Program-made: the position numbers and the translations under genes
In this document: positions 32,841-43,200 of the stretch, piece after piece
Position numbering within the stretch: position 1 is the stretch's first letter
How the letters are laid out: each line of letters begins with the position of its first letter
NCBI GenBank assembly: GCA_019448385.1
Contig: JAGTXO010000021.1
Coordinates: 1-64,000 of the forward strand
Reading direction: 5' to 3'
DNA from: Diacronema lutheri
Taxonomy: Eukaryota; Haptophyta; Pavlovophyceae; Pavlovales; Pavlovaceae
DNA: 64,000 bases
Notes under the pieces: generated by a model
Databases searched by the model: none
What the model was told of the DNA's origin: nothing
The model's input: the letters and a program-made list of their open reading frames with translations, nothing else

Positions 32841-34568
32841 ATGGGCGCGATCACGCTCGTGCTGTGCGGCGCGCTCGCGATGCGCCTGCCGCAGCTCAAG
32901 CCGCAGCGTGCCGTTTCGGCCCGAGCGGCCGCTACCTCCACCACGCTCGAGGCGCCGCCGCGCGGCACGGTCGACTTTGACGTGAGCAAGCTGCCGACAG
33001 CGCAGCCGACGCCCGCAGACGTCGCAGCGGACGAGGCGCCTTTCCAATGGACCAAGCAGTGGTACCCGGTGGCGGTGGTCGAGTACCTAGATCCTGAGAA
33101 GCCGCACGCTTTCAAGCTCCTCGGCCGCGACATTGTCGTGTGGAACGACGGCGCGGTCGAAGGTGCGACCGCGACGACCAAGCGGAGCGCGCGCGGCAAG
33201 CGGCGGCGCGAGGCTGGCGCGTGGCGCGCCTTCGAGGACGCGTGCCCGCACCGCCTTGCTCCGCTCAGCGAGGGCCGCGTTGAGGAGACTGGCGAGCTCT
33301 TGTGCGCGTACCACGCGTGGCGCTTTGACGGCACGGGCGCGTGCACTGCGATCCCTCAGAGTCCGGCCGAGCAGGCGGCGGCGCACCGCGCCAACCCGCG
33401 CGCGCAGTGCGCGGCGTTCCCAACGACCGTCGCCGACGGCCTCCTGTGGGTCTGGCCCGAGGCCGGCGAGAACGCCGCGCTCGAGGCCGCGACACTGCGC
33501 TCGCCCGCGCTCGTGCCCGAGCTGCACGACCCGGCGCTCAAGGGGCGCGTCAAGGCGCTGCCATGGAATTCGCGCGAGCTGCCATACGGCTGGGACTTCT
33601 TCCGTGCGCGCGCGCGCGCCGCTTCCGCACTCGCGCGCGCGCGCTCACTCCGCTTGGCGCCGCCTTGCGCGCGCGGCTGCGCAGTCGAGAACGTGAACGA
33701 CCCGGCGCACGTGCCCGTCAGCCACCACGGCATCGTTGGCGATCGGTACACTGGTGCGTCGCCGCTCGAGATCGAGGTGACGAAACCGCTCAAGCCGCAG
33801 TCGGGCTACGAGTTCAAGATCACGCAGACGGGCACGAGCGCGGTGGGCGCGGCGGTCTCGCACGACACCTTCCGACCGCCATCGCTCCTGCAAATCACCT
33901 CAACGTTTGTGGATGGCGGCAAGATGATTCTCGCGCTCTACGCGACGCCGAGCAGGCCCGGCTACACCAATCACATCGGCTGCCAAATTCTCGTGCGCAA
34001 CGAGGCGGGCAAGCTTCCGCCCGGGCTGGGCGCGTTCGCGCTACCGATGCCAACCTGGCTCCTGCACGTGACCGCCTCGCTCTTTTTAAATCAGGACGCC
34101 GTGTTCCTTCACCACCAGGAGAAGATCTTGGCGCGCGGCGCGCTCGGCCGCACGCCGTACGAGGCGAAGCCGGCGGGCGGCGAGTACGTGCAGTCGGTCT
34201 TCACGCCCAACGCGGCGGACAAGGGCATCATCATCTTTCGCCAGTGGCTCGCGCGGTACGCCGGCGGCGGCGTGCCGTGGGTCGGCTCAACCGAGCTGCC
34301 GCCGCGTTCGCACGATGGCGACCGTCTGTTCGATGTGTACGAGTCGCACACGAAAAATTGCCGCTACTGCCTCGCGGCGCTGCAGAACGTGAGGCGAGCA
34401 AAGGTGGGCGCCTTCGTCGGCGCGGCGCTTATCGTCCTCGCGCGCGCATCGATCGGCGCAATCCCGTCCGCGCTGCTCGCGGGCGCGGCCACGCTCACCG
34501 GCGCGCTGCTCGCAAAGCTGGAGCAGCTGTTCTTCAAGTACGAATTCTCGCACGCGAGCAACCACTGA
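32841..34568 (+). CDS. Rieske oxygenase of the PAO/TIC55/PTC52 type
   Basis: Plastid Rieske non-haem iron oxygenase family acting on chlorophyll-derived or related substrates. Exons 32841-33603 and 33685-34568 give 548 residues; removing the 81-bp intron joins WDFFL to [10 protein letters not shown]. The Rieske cluster is [13 protein letters not shown] then [10 protein letters not shown] (CxH...CxxH); the mononuclear iron site is [15 protein letters not shown] (N..D..H....H). The C-terminal redox pair KNCRYC is the CxxC typical of PAO, TIC55 and PTC52, followed by two hydrophobic membrane segments ([26 protein letters not shown]). The N-terminus [18 protein letters not shown] fits a signal plus transit peptide. 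It cannot be told from sequence whether it is pheophorbide, protochlorophyllide or other oxygenase. Confidence 0.88.
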   Translation: MGAITLVLCGALAMRLPQLKPQRAVSARAAATSTTLEAPPRGTVDFDVSKLPTAQPTPADVAADEAPFQWTKQWYPVAVVEYLDPEKPHAFKLLGRDIVVWNDGAVEGATATTKRSARGKRRREAGAWRAFEDACPHRLAPLSEGRVEETGELLCAYHAWRFDGTGACTAIPQSPAEQAAAHRANPRAQCAAFPTTVADGLLWVWPEAGENAALEAATLRSPALVPELHDPALKGRVKALPWNSRELPYGWDFFRARARAASALARARSLRLAPPCARGCAVENVNDPAHVPVSHHGIVGDRYTGASPLEIEVTKPLKPQSGYEFKITQTGTSAVGAAVSHDTFRPPSLLQITSTFVDGGKMILALYATPSRPGYTNHIGCQILVRNEAGKLPPGLGAFALPMPTWLLHVTASLFLNQDAVFLHHQEKILARGALGRTPYEAKPAGGEYVQSVFTPNAADKGIIIFRQWLARYAGGGVPWVGSTELPPRSHDGDRLFDVYESHTKNCRYCLAALQNVRRAKVGAFVGAALIVLARASIGAIPSALLAGAATLTGALLAKLEQLFFKYEFSHASNH

Positions 34569-34724
34569 GCACGCGTGTGGTTGCGAGTTGCGACTTGCGG
34601 CGTCAGACTCGCGGTCCAGACTGGGGCGTACGGCGTCCATGAAATCGAAAGTTGTGGGAGGTTTGGGGCCGGAGGAGAAGGTCAGGTTCCCACGGGCGGA
34701 CGTACGGGACGTGCGGTGTGCGGG

Positions 34725-35873
34725 ATGGCGGCGGAGCGGCACGAGCCGACGGCTGCGCAGAAGGCGATGTCCGCCTGTGCGGGCGCGGTGGTCACGTCGC
34801 TCACCGTTACGCCTCTCGACGTCGTCAAGACGCGCCAGCAGCTCTGGGAGGCGCCCGCGTTTGACGTCTCGGCGGCCGAGGATGCGCTCGGCGCGTGCGC
34901 CGCCGACGGCTCGTGCGCGCTCAAGCGCAGCGGCGGCGGCGGCGGCAGCGCGCGGCTGCCGTCGTCGCTCGCGCTTTACCCGCGCTGCACGCACTACGAG
35001 GTCTTCCACGGTGGCCTGTGCGAGACGCTCCGGCCCAAGGGGCGCGACTTCTGGCGTCCGCCTCCGCCCGCCGCGGCCGCCTACCAGCTCAATACGGCGG
35101 AAATGTTCATCGCGATCGCGCGGCACGAGGGGTTGCCCGCGCTGTGGCAGGGCCTCGGCCCGGCGCTCACCATGTCCCTCCCCTCCACCGTCCTCTACAT
35201 GACCGTGTACGACGAGCTGCGCTCGCGGCTGCAGCGCTCGGACGACCGCGCGCTCGCCGCGTGGGCGCCGCTCATCTCGGGCATCGCGTCGCGCTCGTTC
35301 GCCGCGGCGGCGGTCTCGCCGATTGAGCTTATCCGCACGCAGATGCAGTCGGGCCAGTGGGAATCGGGCGTTGGCCTCGTTGGCGGGCTCCGGCGCACGC
35401 GCGCGCTCCATGGCGTCGGTGGCCTGTACAGAGGCCTTGTCCCGACGCTCTTACGCGACATCCCGTTCTCCGGGCTGTATTGGACGCTGTACGAGGCGAG
35501 CAGAGCGCGCGCCGCCGATGTGCTCCACTGGTCGCCCTTCGCCGCCTCCTTCGCCGCCGGCGCCGGCTCGGGGATGGTCGCGGCGTGCGTGACGACACCG
35601 TGCGACGTGGTCAAAACGCGCATGCAGATGGCGCTTTACGCCGGGGCAGCGGCGGGCGGCAGCGGGCCGGTCGAGCACGCGGCGCGCGGTGGGCTCGTGT
35701 CGGCGCACGGCGCGCCGCCCGTCTCTGCCCTCGGCACGCTGCTCGCGATCGTGCGCGACGACGGCATGCTCGCGCTGTGTTCAGGCATGGTCTCGCGCAT
35801 GGCGAAGGTCGCGCCTGCGTGCGCCATCATGATCTCGTCGTACGAGATGGGCAAGCGGTTCTTCACGTCGTGA
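34725..35873 (+). CDS. Mitochondrial carrier, SLC25A39/SLC25A40 (MTM1) type
   Basis: 382 residues, one exon. Three carrier repeats are marked by TPLDVVKTRQQ, SPIELIRTQMQ and TPCDVVKTRMQ, with GLYRGLVPTLLRDIPFS between. The first matrix loop is long and holds four cysteines (ACAADGSCALKR...YPRCTHYEVFHGGLC), as in SLC25A39, where such cysteines sense iron-sulfur clusters and control the mitochondrial glutathione carrier. So glutathione import is the likely role. The ATG at 34725 places the first transmembrane helix (MSACAGAVVTSLTVTPLD) at the usual position. It follows the Rieske gene by 156 bp on the same strand. Confidence 0.88.
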   Translation: MAAERHEPTAAQKAMSACAGAVVTSLTVTPLDVVKTRQQLWEAPAFDVSAAEDALGACAADGSCALKRSGGGGGSARLPSSLALYPRCTHYEVFHGGLCETLRPKGRDFWRPPPPAAAAYQLNTAEMFIAIARHEGLPALWQGLGPALTMSLPSTVLYMTVYDELRSRLQRSDDRALAAWAPLISGIASRSFAAAAVSPIELIRTQMQSGQWESGVGLVGGLRRTRALHGVGGLYRGLVPTLLRDIPFSGLYWTLYEASRARAADVLHWSPFAASFAAGAGSGMVAACVTTPCDVVKTRMQMALYAGAAAGGSGPVEHAARGGLVSAHGAPPVSALGTLLAIVRDDGMLALCSGMVSRMAKVAPACAIMISSYEMGKRFFTS

Positions 35874-36129
35874 GGCGCGCAGGCGCGCGGCCAGCGCCCT
35901 CCGCACCGCGCGCACACCCTGGCCACTCGGTCATTCGCAGTGCCGGCACCTTGCAGGCTGACCGCACAGAGAGTCATGAGTCGAGGTTCTGTGCGCAGAA
36001 CCGTGTCAGAGCCGACTCAGTGCCTGGACTGTGCAGCAGATTTCATGCATGTGCGGCGCGATCCATGCCAATTGTATTCACACAGGCCACGTGCGCGCGC
36101 ACCGATGGCTAGCGGCGGCAGCGGCCGCC
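35874..36129. other. Intergenic between convergent carrier genes, nothing seen
   Basis: 256 bp between two converging stop codons, moderate GC content, no repeats and no plausible open frame. It presumably contains both 3' ends. Confidence 0.6.
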
Positions 36130-37185
36130 CTACGCGTGCTGCCGCCTCGCGGCCCTCCGCTCGTCGATGCGCTCGCGCGTCGCGGCGAGCGACTTGCACA
36201 TGTGCTCGAAGATGACGAACTGGATGCTAATCGACGGCGCGACTTTGAGGTAATTGGGCCAAATTCCTCGGTACAGTCCGCGCATGCCGTCGCGCCGTAC
36301 GATGCCGAAGAAGCAGTCGACGAGGCCGCGGTACTTGGGCACGTCCGGGTACTTGACCTTCACGTCCTGCACCTGCAGCTGCCTCCGCACCGTGTCAAGC
36401 GGGTAGGCCACCGTCTGCCCCGCCGCGCCCGCGACCGCGCCAGCCATCAGCTTCGCGCCCGTGCCCGGCTCGCCGGTCGCAGCGTCGCGCGGGAGCCACT
36501 CGCGCAACGTGCCATACACCATGAAGTCGACGCCGACGTATGGCATGATGCCGACGAGCGACGGCACGAGGCCGCGGTACAGCGACCGGACGCCCTCCTG
36601 CCGCACGACGACGGCCATGCCCGACAGGATGCCCGAGTAGCGGCCCGACATGTCGACCGTGAGCCGCGCGCGCATGAAGTCGAGCGGGTAGGTGATCGTC
36701 TGCGCGAAGGCGCCGGCGAGCGCGCCGGCCCACAGCCGCTGCAGCGGCGTGAGCGCGCTCGAGCTGCCCGACTCGGTGATCTGCTGCGTGAGCACGTCGA
36801 ACGCGTAGAACTGGAGCGCCGACATCGGGATGATCCGCACGCAGTTGGCACCGTTGCCCTTGAACCAGCCGCGCAGGCCCTCCTTCTCTAGGATCGCGCG
36901 GAGCGATTGCGCGACCGAGCGGTAGCGCAGCGGCTGGCCCGGAGGCGACACCGAGAGACCCTGCACCTGGAACAGGATCTTGGTCCGCTCGAGCGGCGCG
37001 ACGACCGTGCGCGAGACAAGCCCGGCGACGCCGCCCGCGATGAGCACGCGCGCGGCGTGCGTGCGGAGCAGCGGCTCAACGACGCGGTCGTCTAGCAGCT
37101 CACGCGCGCTCGCGAGCGCGCGCGCGGCCGTGGCCGGCTCGCTGTCGGGTGGCCGCGCCGCGGATGCACGCGGGCCACGCTCCAT
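36130..37185 (-). CDS. Mitochondrial carrier, CoA/adenine-nucleotide type (SLC25A42/SLC25A16-like)
   Basis: 351 residues, no intron. Three repeats: APLERTKILFQVQG, YPLDFMRARLTVD and YPLDTVRRQLQVQD, with GWFKGNGANCVRIIPMSALQF, SLYRGLVPSLVGIMPY and GLYRGIWPNYLKVAPSISIQF. This pattern is that of the CoA and PAP/ADP carriers (SLC25A42, SLC25A16, yeast Leu5). The N-terminal 50 residues are variable and Ala-rich. It is head to head with the giant gene that begins at 37238 and converges on the SLC25A39-like gene. Substrate assignment within the clade is inference. Confidence 0.85.
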   Translation of the reverse strand: MERGPRASAARPPDSEPATAARALASARELLDDRVVEPLLRTHAARVLIAGGVAGLVSRTVVAPLERTKILFQVQGLSVSPPGQPLRYRSVAQSLRAILEKEGLRGWFKGNGANCVRIIPMSALQFYAFDVLTQQITESGSSSALTPLQRLWAGALAGAFAQTITYPLDFMRARLTVDMSGRYSGILSGMAVVVRQEGVRSLYRGLVPSLVGIMPYVGVDFMVYGTLREWLPRDAATGEPGTGAKLMAGAVAGAAGQTVAYPLDTVRRQLQVQDVKVKYPDVPKYRGLVDCFFGIVRRDGMRGLYRGIWPNYLKVAPSISIQFVIFEHMCKSLAATRERIDERRAARRQHA

Positions 37186-37237
37186 CGTGGTCGTCGAGAC
37201 GGCTGTGCTCAAACTCGCACGCAGTGCGCGCACGGCG
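37186..37237. promoter_or_regulatory. Very short bidirectional promoter
   Basis: Only 52 bp separate the divergent ATGs at 37185 (minus) and 37238 (plus). No TATA-like word is visible. Either the transcripts overlap at their 5' ends or one of the starts is further in. Confidence 0.35.
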
Positions 37238-40200
37238 ATGGCGGCGGCGGCCCCGCGGCGAGAGTCGGACGAGGACGACCTGCTCGCCGCGCTGCGCGTC
37301 GGGCAGCTGCGCGCGCGCGTGCACGCGCTCGCGCGCGAGACCGAGCGCGACGGCGCGCTCTGGCGCGCCGCGAGCCGCGCCGCGCGCGACGGCACGCCGA
37401 GCGAGGCCGCCGAGCTCGTGCGCGCGCTCTTCGGGCCGGACGAGTGCCGCGCGCGCGCGCTCGCGTGGGCGGCATCCGCGCTCGGCGACGGGCTGCTCGT
37501 CGGCGCAGCGGCGGTCTCGGTCGCGCACGAGTGCGAGCTCGCGCTTGGCGCGCTTGCCGCCGCCGCTGCGCACGCGTGCGCGCACGGTGCGCCGGGCGCG
37601 CGCGCCCGCGCGCGCGCGCTCGTCGAGCTGACGGACGCGGCCGCGGCGGGCGCGCTGCGCGTGCTCGCGCTGCCGGACGAGCGGGGCGTCGGTGCCGTAG
37701 CCGAAGCGCTCACCGTCTTTGTGTGCGCAGTGCACGCCGCGCACGCGCTCGGCGACGCCGCGGCGGCCGCCCCGCCCGCGCCGCTCGCGGCCGACGTGCG
37801 GCGCGCGGCCGGCGCGGCCGGCGCGGCTGGCGCGGGCGGCGCGGCCGCCGCGGCGGCGGCCGTCGCGCCGCTGATTGCGCGGCCGTGGCCTTCGGCGGCG
37901 GTGGGCACGATCATCGGCGTGCTGCCTGACCTGCCGCTCACGGGCGGGCAGGCTCGCGCGCTGCGCGACCGCCTGCCCTCTGAGTGGCGCGCGCTCGCGA
38001 GCGCGCGAGGCGCGGCCGAGCTCGTCGCGTGCGCGTCGCACCTGTGCGTGCTGGCGGAGGCGGAGGCGGCGGCGGGCGGGGCGCGCGCGTACGCGCGCGC
38101 GCACGGCGGCGGCGGGTGCGACGACGGCGCCGACGTCACCGCCGACGCCGACGCGGACGACGAAGAGCCCGGCGGCGCGGACGGCGGCTGCGTGGCCGCA
38201 GACGGCGGCTGGGTAGCGCTGCTGCCTCGAATCGCCGCCGACGCGAGCGGCGCGGCGGCTGCCGACCTGCTCGCCGTTGTAACGCTCGCCGTCGCGCACG
38301 ACGGCGGGCTGCGCCATGCGCTCGCCGCCGAGCTTGCGCTGTGGGCGTCGGGCCACGTGCGCGGCTGCGCGCCAGTGTGCGGCGCGGCGGCCGATGGGTC
38401 GCGCGCGCTCTTCTTCGTCGCGGCGCTTGCGGATGTGCATGGCGGTTGCGTCCGGGCCGGCGGCGGTGGTGGCGGTGGCGGACGCAGCGGCGTTGGTCGC
38501 GCGCTCGTGGTGCGCGCGCATCGCGCGACTCGCGCGGACGTGCGCGCGGCGGGCGGCGCGCGCGCGCTCAGCGAGTGGGCAGACGCGATCGAGGTGGACA
38601 GCGGCGCCTGCTGCGAGGCGGTGTGGACGGCGCTTTCGCACGAGCGCGGCGGTGAGGCGGAGGGCGCGTGCGCGCGTGGCGCGCGAGGCGGTCCGCTCGA
38701 GGTCGGCCGCCGCGGCGCGCGCCGACGCGCCGGCGCGGCCGACGTCGGCGCGACCGGCGCCCAAACGCGCGCGCCGGCGTGCACGCTTGACGCGTGGCGA
38801 GCGGTGGTTGCGCACCCGCTCGCGGCCTCGCTCTGCCCGGCGCTGTGCGAGCTGGCCACGCTCGCCGTCGGCGCTGCCGCGCGTGCGCACCCCGACGGCG
38901 CCGCGATGAGCGACTGCGGCGCGCGCCGCTCGGATGACGACGCCGACGCCAACGACGCGCGAGCGCTCGCGCGAATCGACCTCAGCTGCCGGGTTTGCAT
39001 CGCGCTCTTTGACGCGCAGCCCGCGGCGCGCGCGCCACTGCTGCGCGCGCTGCTCGCGGCCGCGCTCGACGCGCCCGTTGAGGGCGGACACCGGCGCGCG
39101 CGCGTCGCGGCGCTGTGCGCCGTCCTAGCGGGCGCGCGCGCCGGCGCGGCTGCCGCGCCAGGCGCGCAGCATGCGGCGAACGAAGTGGTCGATTGCTTGC
39201 GCGCCTTCTCGCCACCAGCGGCGGGCGCGCACGTGGCGGTGGCGCTCACTGCCGCCGCCGCGGGCGACGGGCCAGCGTGCCGCGCGCTCGGCCTTGCGCT
39301 GCGCAAGCTGGCCGCTGAGGGCGATGGCGGCGCCGCTGAGCGCGCGCCGCGCGCGCAGCTCGGCGGCGCGCGCGCGCGCAGCGCGCGCGGCCCGGGCGGC
39401 GCGGGCGCGCGCGCCGCCGCGGCGCGTCGGGGCCACGACGCTGATTGGCTGGCGTGGCCCGTGCCGCTCGCCGACGTGCCGTCCGCGCCCGACGGCGCGG
39501 ACGGCCGCGCCGCGCCGTCGGTCGGCTCGGCGCGCGACGCGCCGGCCGCCGCGCCGCTGCCGTGGCGCGTGGCGCTGCCCGCCTGCGCGCTCACAGCGTC
39601 GCCCAGCCGCGTCGTTGCCATCGCCGGACTGGGCGCGCTGCTCGAAGTGGCGCTCGTTGGCGCGAGCGCGTTTGGCGATGGCGGATGGGCGGGCGACGCG
39701 GGCAGCTGCGTGCTGGGCGATGGCGGCGCTGGGAGCGACGCGCGCGCGTGGCCGCGCGGGGGCGTGCACACCGGCACGTCCGCGGCAGCGGCCGCGGAGG
39801 GCGCGGGCGACGCGTGCGCGTGCCTGATGCGCGTGCTCGCCGTCGGCAGCCCCGCGGAACGAGCGCTCGTCGCGGCGCTTCTCCCGTCCGTCGCACGTGC
39901 GCTCGCGCGCGCCGCCGGAGCGTGCACACGCGTGGCGCTAGCACCGGCGTGCGCGCCGGACGGGCGCGCTGTCGCGGCCGCGCGCGCGCTGTGCTCGGCG
40001 CTGCGCGACGCGCTCGAGGCGGGCATCGCGCCCGCGCCGCCGCCGTGGGCAGGCCGCCCGTTCATCAGCCTGGACGCGCACGCCGGTCGCCTGGGCGCAG
40101 CGCTGGCGCTGCGACCGGCCATCCCGCGGCGCGACGCGGCGGGCCGCGGTGCGGTGCGCGAGGACGGGCGCACGATGGCGGTGCATGCGGCTGCGCGAGA

Positions 40201-43200
40201 CAGCAGCGCGGTCGCGCCCGCGCATCTGGCCGAGCTCGCCGCCGCGCTCGTGAGCGCGGCGGAGGTGTGTGCGCCGCGCGAGGCGCGCGGCGGCGGCGAC
40301 GGCGGTGGTGGCGGCAAGGCGCGCGCGATTGGCCGTGACGACAGCAGCGGTGACGCGAGCGTGGCGGAGGCGATGGGGGAGATGTTCGACGCGGGCGCGC
40401 GCGCGCGCGCCGCGCTGCTGGGCAACGTCGCGCTGCTCCTCGCGGCCGCCGCGCCGCGCGCCGTGGCGCCGTTGCGCATCGCCGGCGCGCGCGCGGCCGA
40501 CTGCGAGCAAGGCATGTCGCGCTTGGCGGGAACGGCGGGCGCAGCGCCGCTCGAGGCCACCACCTCCGCGGCCGCCGCTCCGGCCGCTGCGGCAGCCGAC
40601 GCATGTGCGCGCGCGCGCGAGCGCGACGCGCTGCTCGCCGTACGCGCCCTCGGCGTGCCGATGGCACCGTCCTTGTTGCCTGACGAGCTCTCGTGCGGCG
40701 AGCACGACGATGGGGAGGCGGCGGTCGGCGTCGCGCGCCAGCCGGCCGCGGCCGCGCGGTGGGTCACCGCTACCGACGCGCGCGGTGGCGGCGACGGCGG
40801 CGGCGGCGGCGGCACGCACGCGCACATGCTCGCGCGTTTGCCGTTCGCCACGTCGTTGCGCTGCGCCGACGGCACGAGCACGAGGCTCTGCGCAGCGAGC
40901 GCGCTCGACCTGATGAGCGCGCTCGACCTGATGAGCGCGGGCGGCGCGGGCGGCGCGGGCGGCGCGGGCGGCGCGGGCGGCGCGGGCGGCGCGGGCGGCC
41001 GCGGCGCGGGCGGCGCGGGCGGCGCGGGCGGCGCGGGCGGCGCGGGCGGCGCGGGCGGCGCGGGCGGCGCGGGCGGCGCGGGCGGCGCGGGCGGCGCGGG
41101 CGGCGCGGGCGGCGCGGGCGGCGCGGGCGGCGCGGGAGGCGCTGGCGGCGCGGACGGCGCGCGCGTCGGTGGCTGGGCCGTTGCCACGTCGCCAGCGGGG
41201 ACGTCCGCGGCCGCACGCGCGCGCCTCACCGCCGCCGCGTCGTGCGCGCCAGCGATCGCGCCGGAGTACGCCGCGACGGCGTCCGAGCTCGCGAGCGTCG
41301 CGTGCGCCGCGGCGGCCGGCGCGCCCGGCGTGCGCAGCGACGCGCTGCGCGCGCTGCTCCGCGCGCGCCGCGAAATCCTCGCGCGGCTGGCGTGCGCTGT
41401 GCACGGCGCAGGTGGTGGCGCGGGGCTCCGCCCTGCCGCTGGCCCTGCGCGCGCCGCGCCGCCGCCGCTGCGGCCACCTGGCGACGTTGCCGCTCGAGCG
41501 CGCGCGGCGTGGCCGGCCCCGTGGCCACCGGCGTGCGCGCGCCTCGTGTCGACGGGCGCCGCAGCGCGGCTGCTGAACCTGCTTTGGGACGAGGCGAGCG
41601 AGGGCGCGGGCGAAGTCTCACCGCGGCGCCACTCGGCGCCGATGGCGTGCGGCGACGACGGGCGCCGCGGCAGCGCGCGCGCCGGCGGTTACGACGGCAG
41701 GTACGGCACGTGCAGTGACGGTGACGCCCGTCACGGCGGCAGTGGTGGCGACGGCAGCGACGACGGCAGCGGCGCGCGCAGCGGCCGCACCGGCGCGTCC
41801 AGCGGCGTGGGCCTCGCCGACATCAAAGGCAGCGACGACGGCAGCGGCAGCGCCGTCGCCGGCGGCTTGGAATCCGCCGACGCCGACGCCGACGAGGACG
41901 CCGACGCGGACGAGGGCGCGGGCGCGGGCGCGAAGGGCAGCGCCGGGTACGGCAGCGAAGGCAGCGGCTCGGGGCCGGCCGAACAGAGCGGCGAAGACGA
42001 GCCGCGTGCGCGCGCGCGTCGCAGGCCGAGCGCGCGCGCGTCGCGCGATCATGACAGGCCGTCGACTGTGTCAGACGTGTCCGACACATCGCTCGTGTCG
42101 GACATGTCGGACATGTCGGACGCGCTCGAGCTCGCCGCGCGCAGCGCGGCCGCGGCGGACGCGGCGACCGCGGAGGGCGCGGCCGCGCTCGGCGCCGTTG
42201 GCTGGGGCGCGTGCCGCGCGCTCTCGGCAGCCATCGTGCGCCTGTTACATGCGCACGACTCCACCACAGGCGGCGGCGGCGGTGGCGCGCGCGCGCGGCT
42301 GCGCACGGCCGTCGCTGCCGGTGCGGGCAAGCGCGCGCGCACGGCCGCGAGCGCGCGCGCGCTCGAGGGCGCGTTGCTGTGCGCGCGTTCGTCTCTAGGC
42401 CTCCTCGATGAGACGTGCGACGCCTTTGGGCGCGCGGGCGCGTGCTGGCCCGAGCGCGCCGGCGGCGGCGCGCTCGGCGCGATGGCGGTGGTGTGCGCGC
42501 TGAGCGGCGCGCTCCTGCACGCGCCGTGCAGCGCGCGCGCCGGCGCACCGCCCGCCGAGCTCTACGAGCACGTCTCGAGCGCGTGCGCGAGCGCGCTTGT
42601 GCGGTGCGCCATGCTGGCCGCTTCGAGCGGCGGTGCGCGCGGCGCGGCCTCAGCCGTCGCGGCGAGCCGCGCGCACTTCGCGCTTCTCGTCGCCGCGCTG
42701 GGCGACGCGGCAGCGCGCGCCGCCGACGCGCGCGACGACGACCGCCGCGCGTGCGGGCGCGCGCCCGCCGTCGCCGCCCTCTGCCGCGCGCGCACGGCGC
42801 TCGCATCCGCGGCGGTGATGCTTCTGCCAGCGGCCGAGCGCGCGGGCGCATGGGCGGCAGTTACGCACGCGCCGCTGCGCGCATCAGCATGGCTGCCTGG
42901 CGCGGACGCAAGCGCCGACGGGCGCGGCGCGCAGGGCCCGAGCGGCGACGGCACGGGCGCGTGCGCGAGCGGCGCGCGCGCGCTTAACGGCGCGGCGCGT
43001 GCGGGACTTGTTCCGCTCCTCGCGCTCGCCGTTGGCGAGCTGGCGGCCGCCGTCGGCTCGGCGCGCGCGGCGGCGGCCGGTGCGCACGCGCGGCACGCCG
43101 TCGACGGCTCGGTTGCGCCTGCCGGCGTAGTGCGCGCCGCGTGCGAGGCGCTGGTTGCGCTGTGCGTGCTGAGCGCACCAGCAGCCGCGCCCCTGCGCGC

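Noticed and set aside
37186-41229. Minus-strand extension of the CoA-type carrier to 1699 codons
   Set aside because: The carrier is complete from the ATG at 37185; the upstream part is antisense to the giant gene and low complexity.
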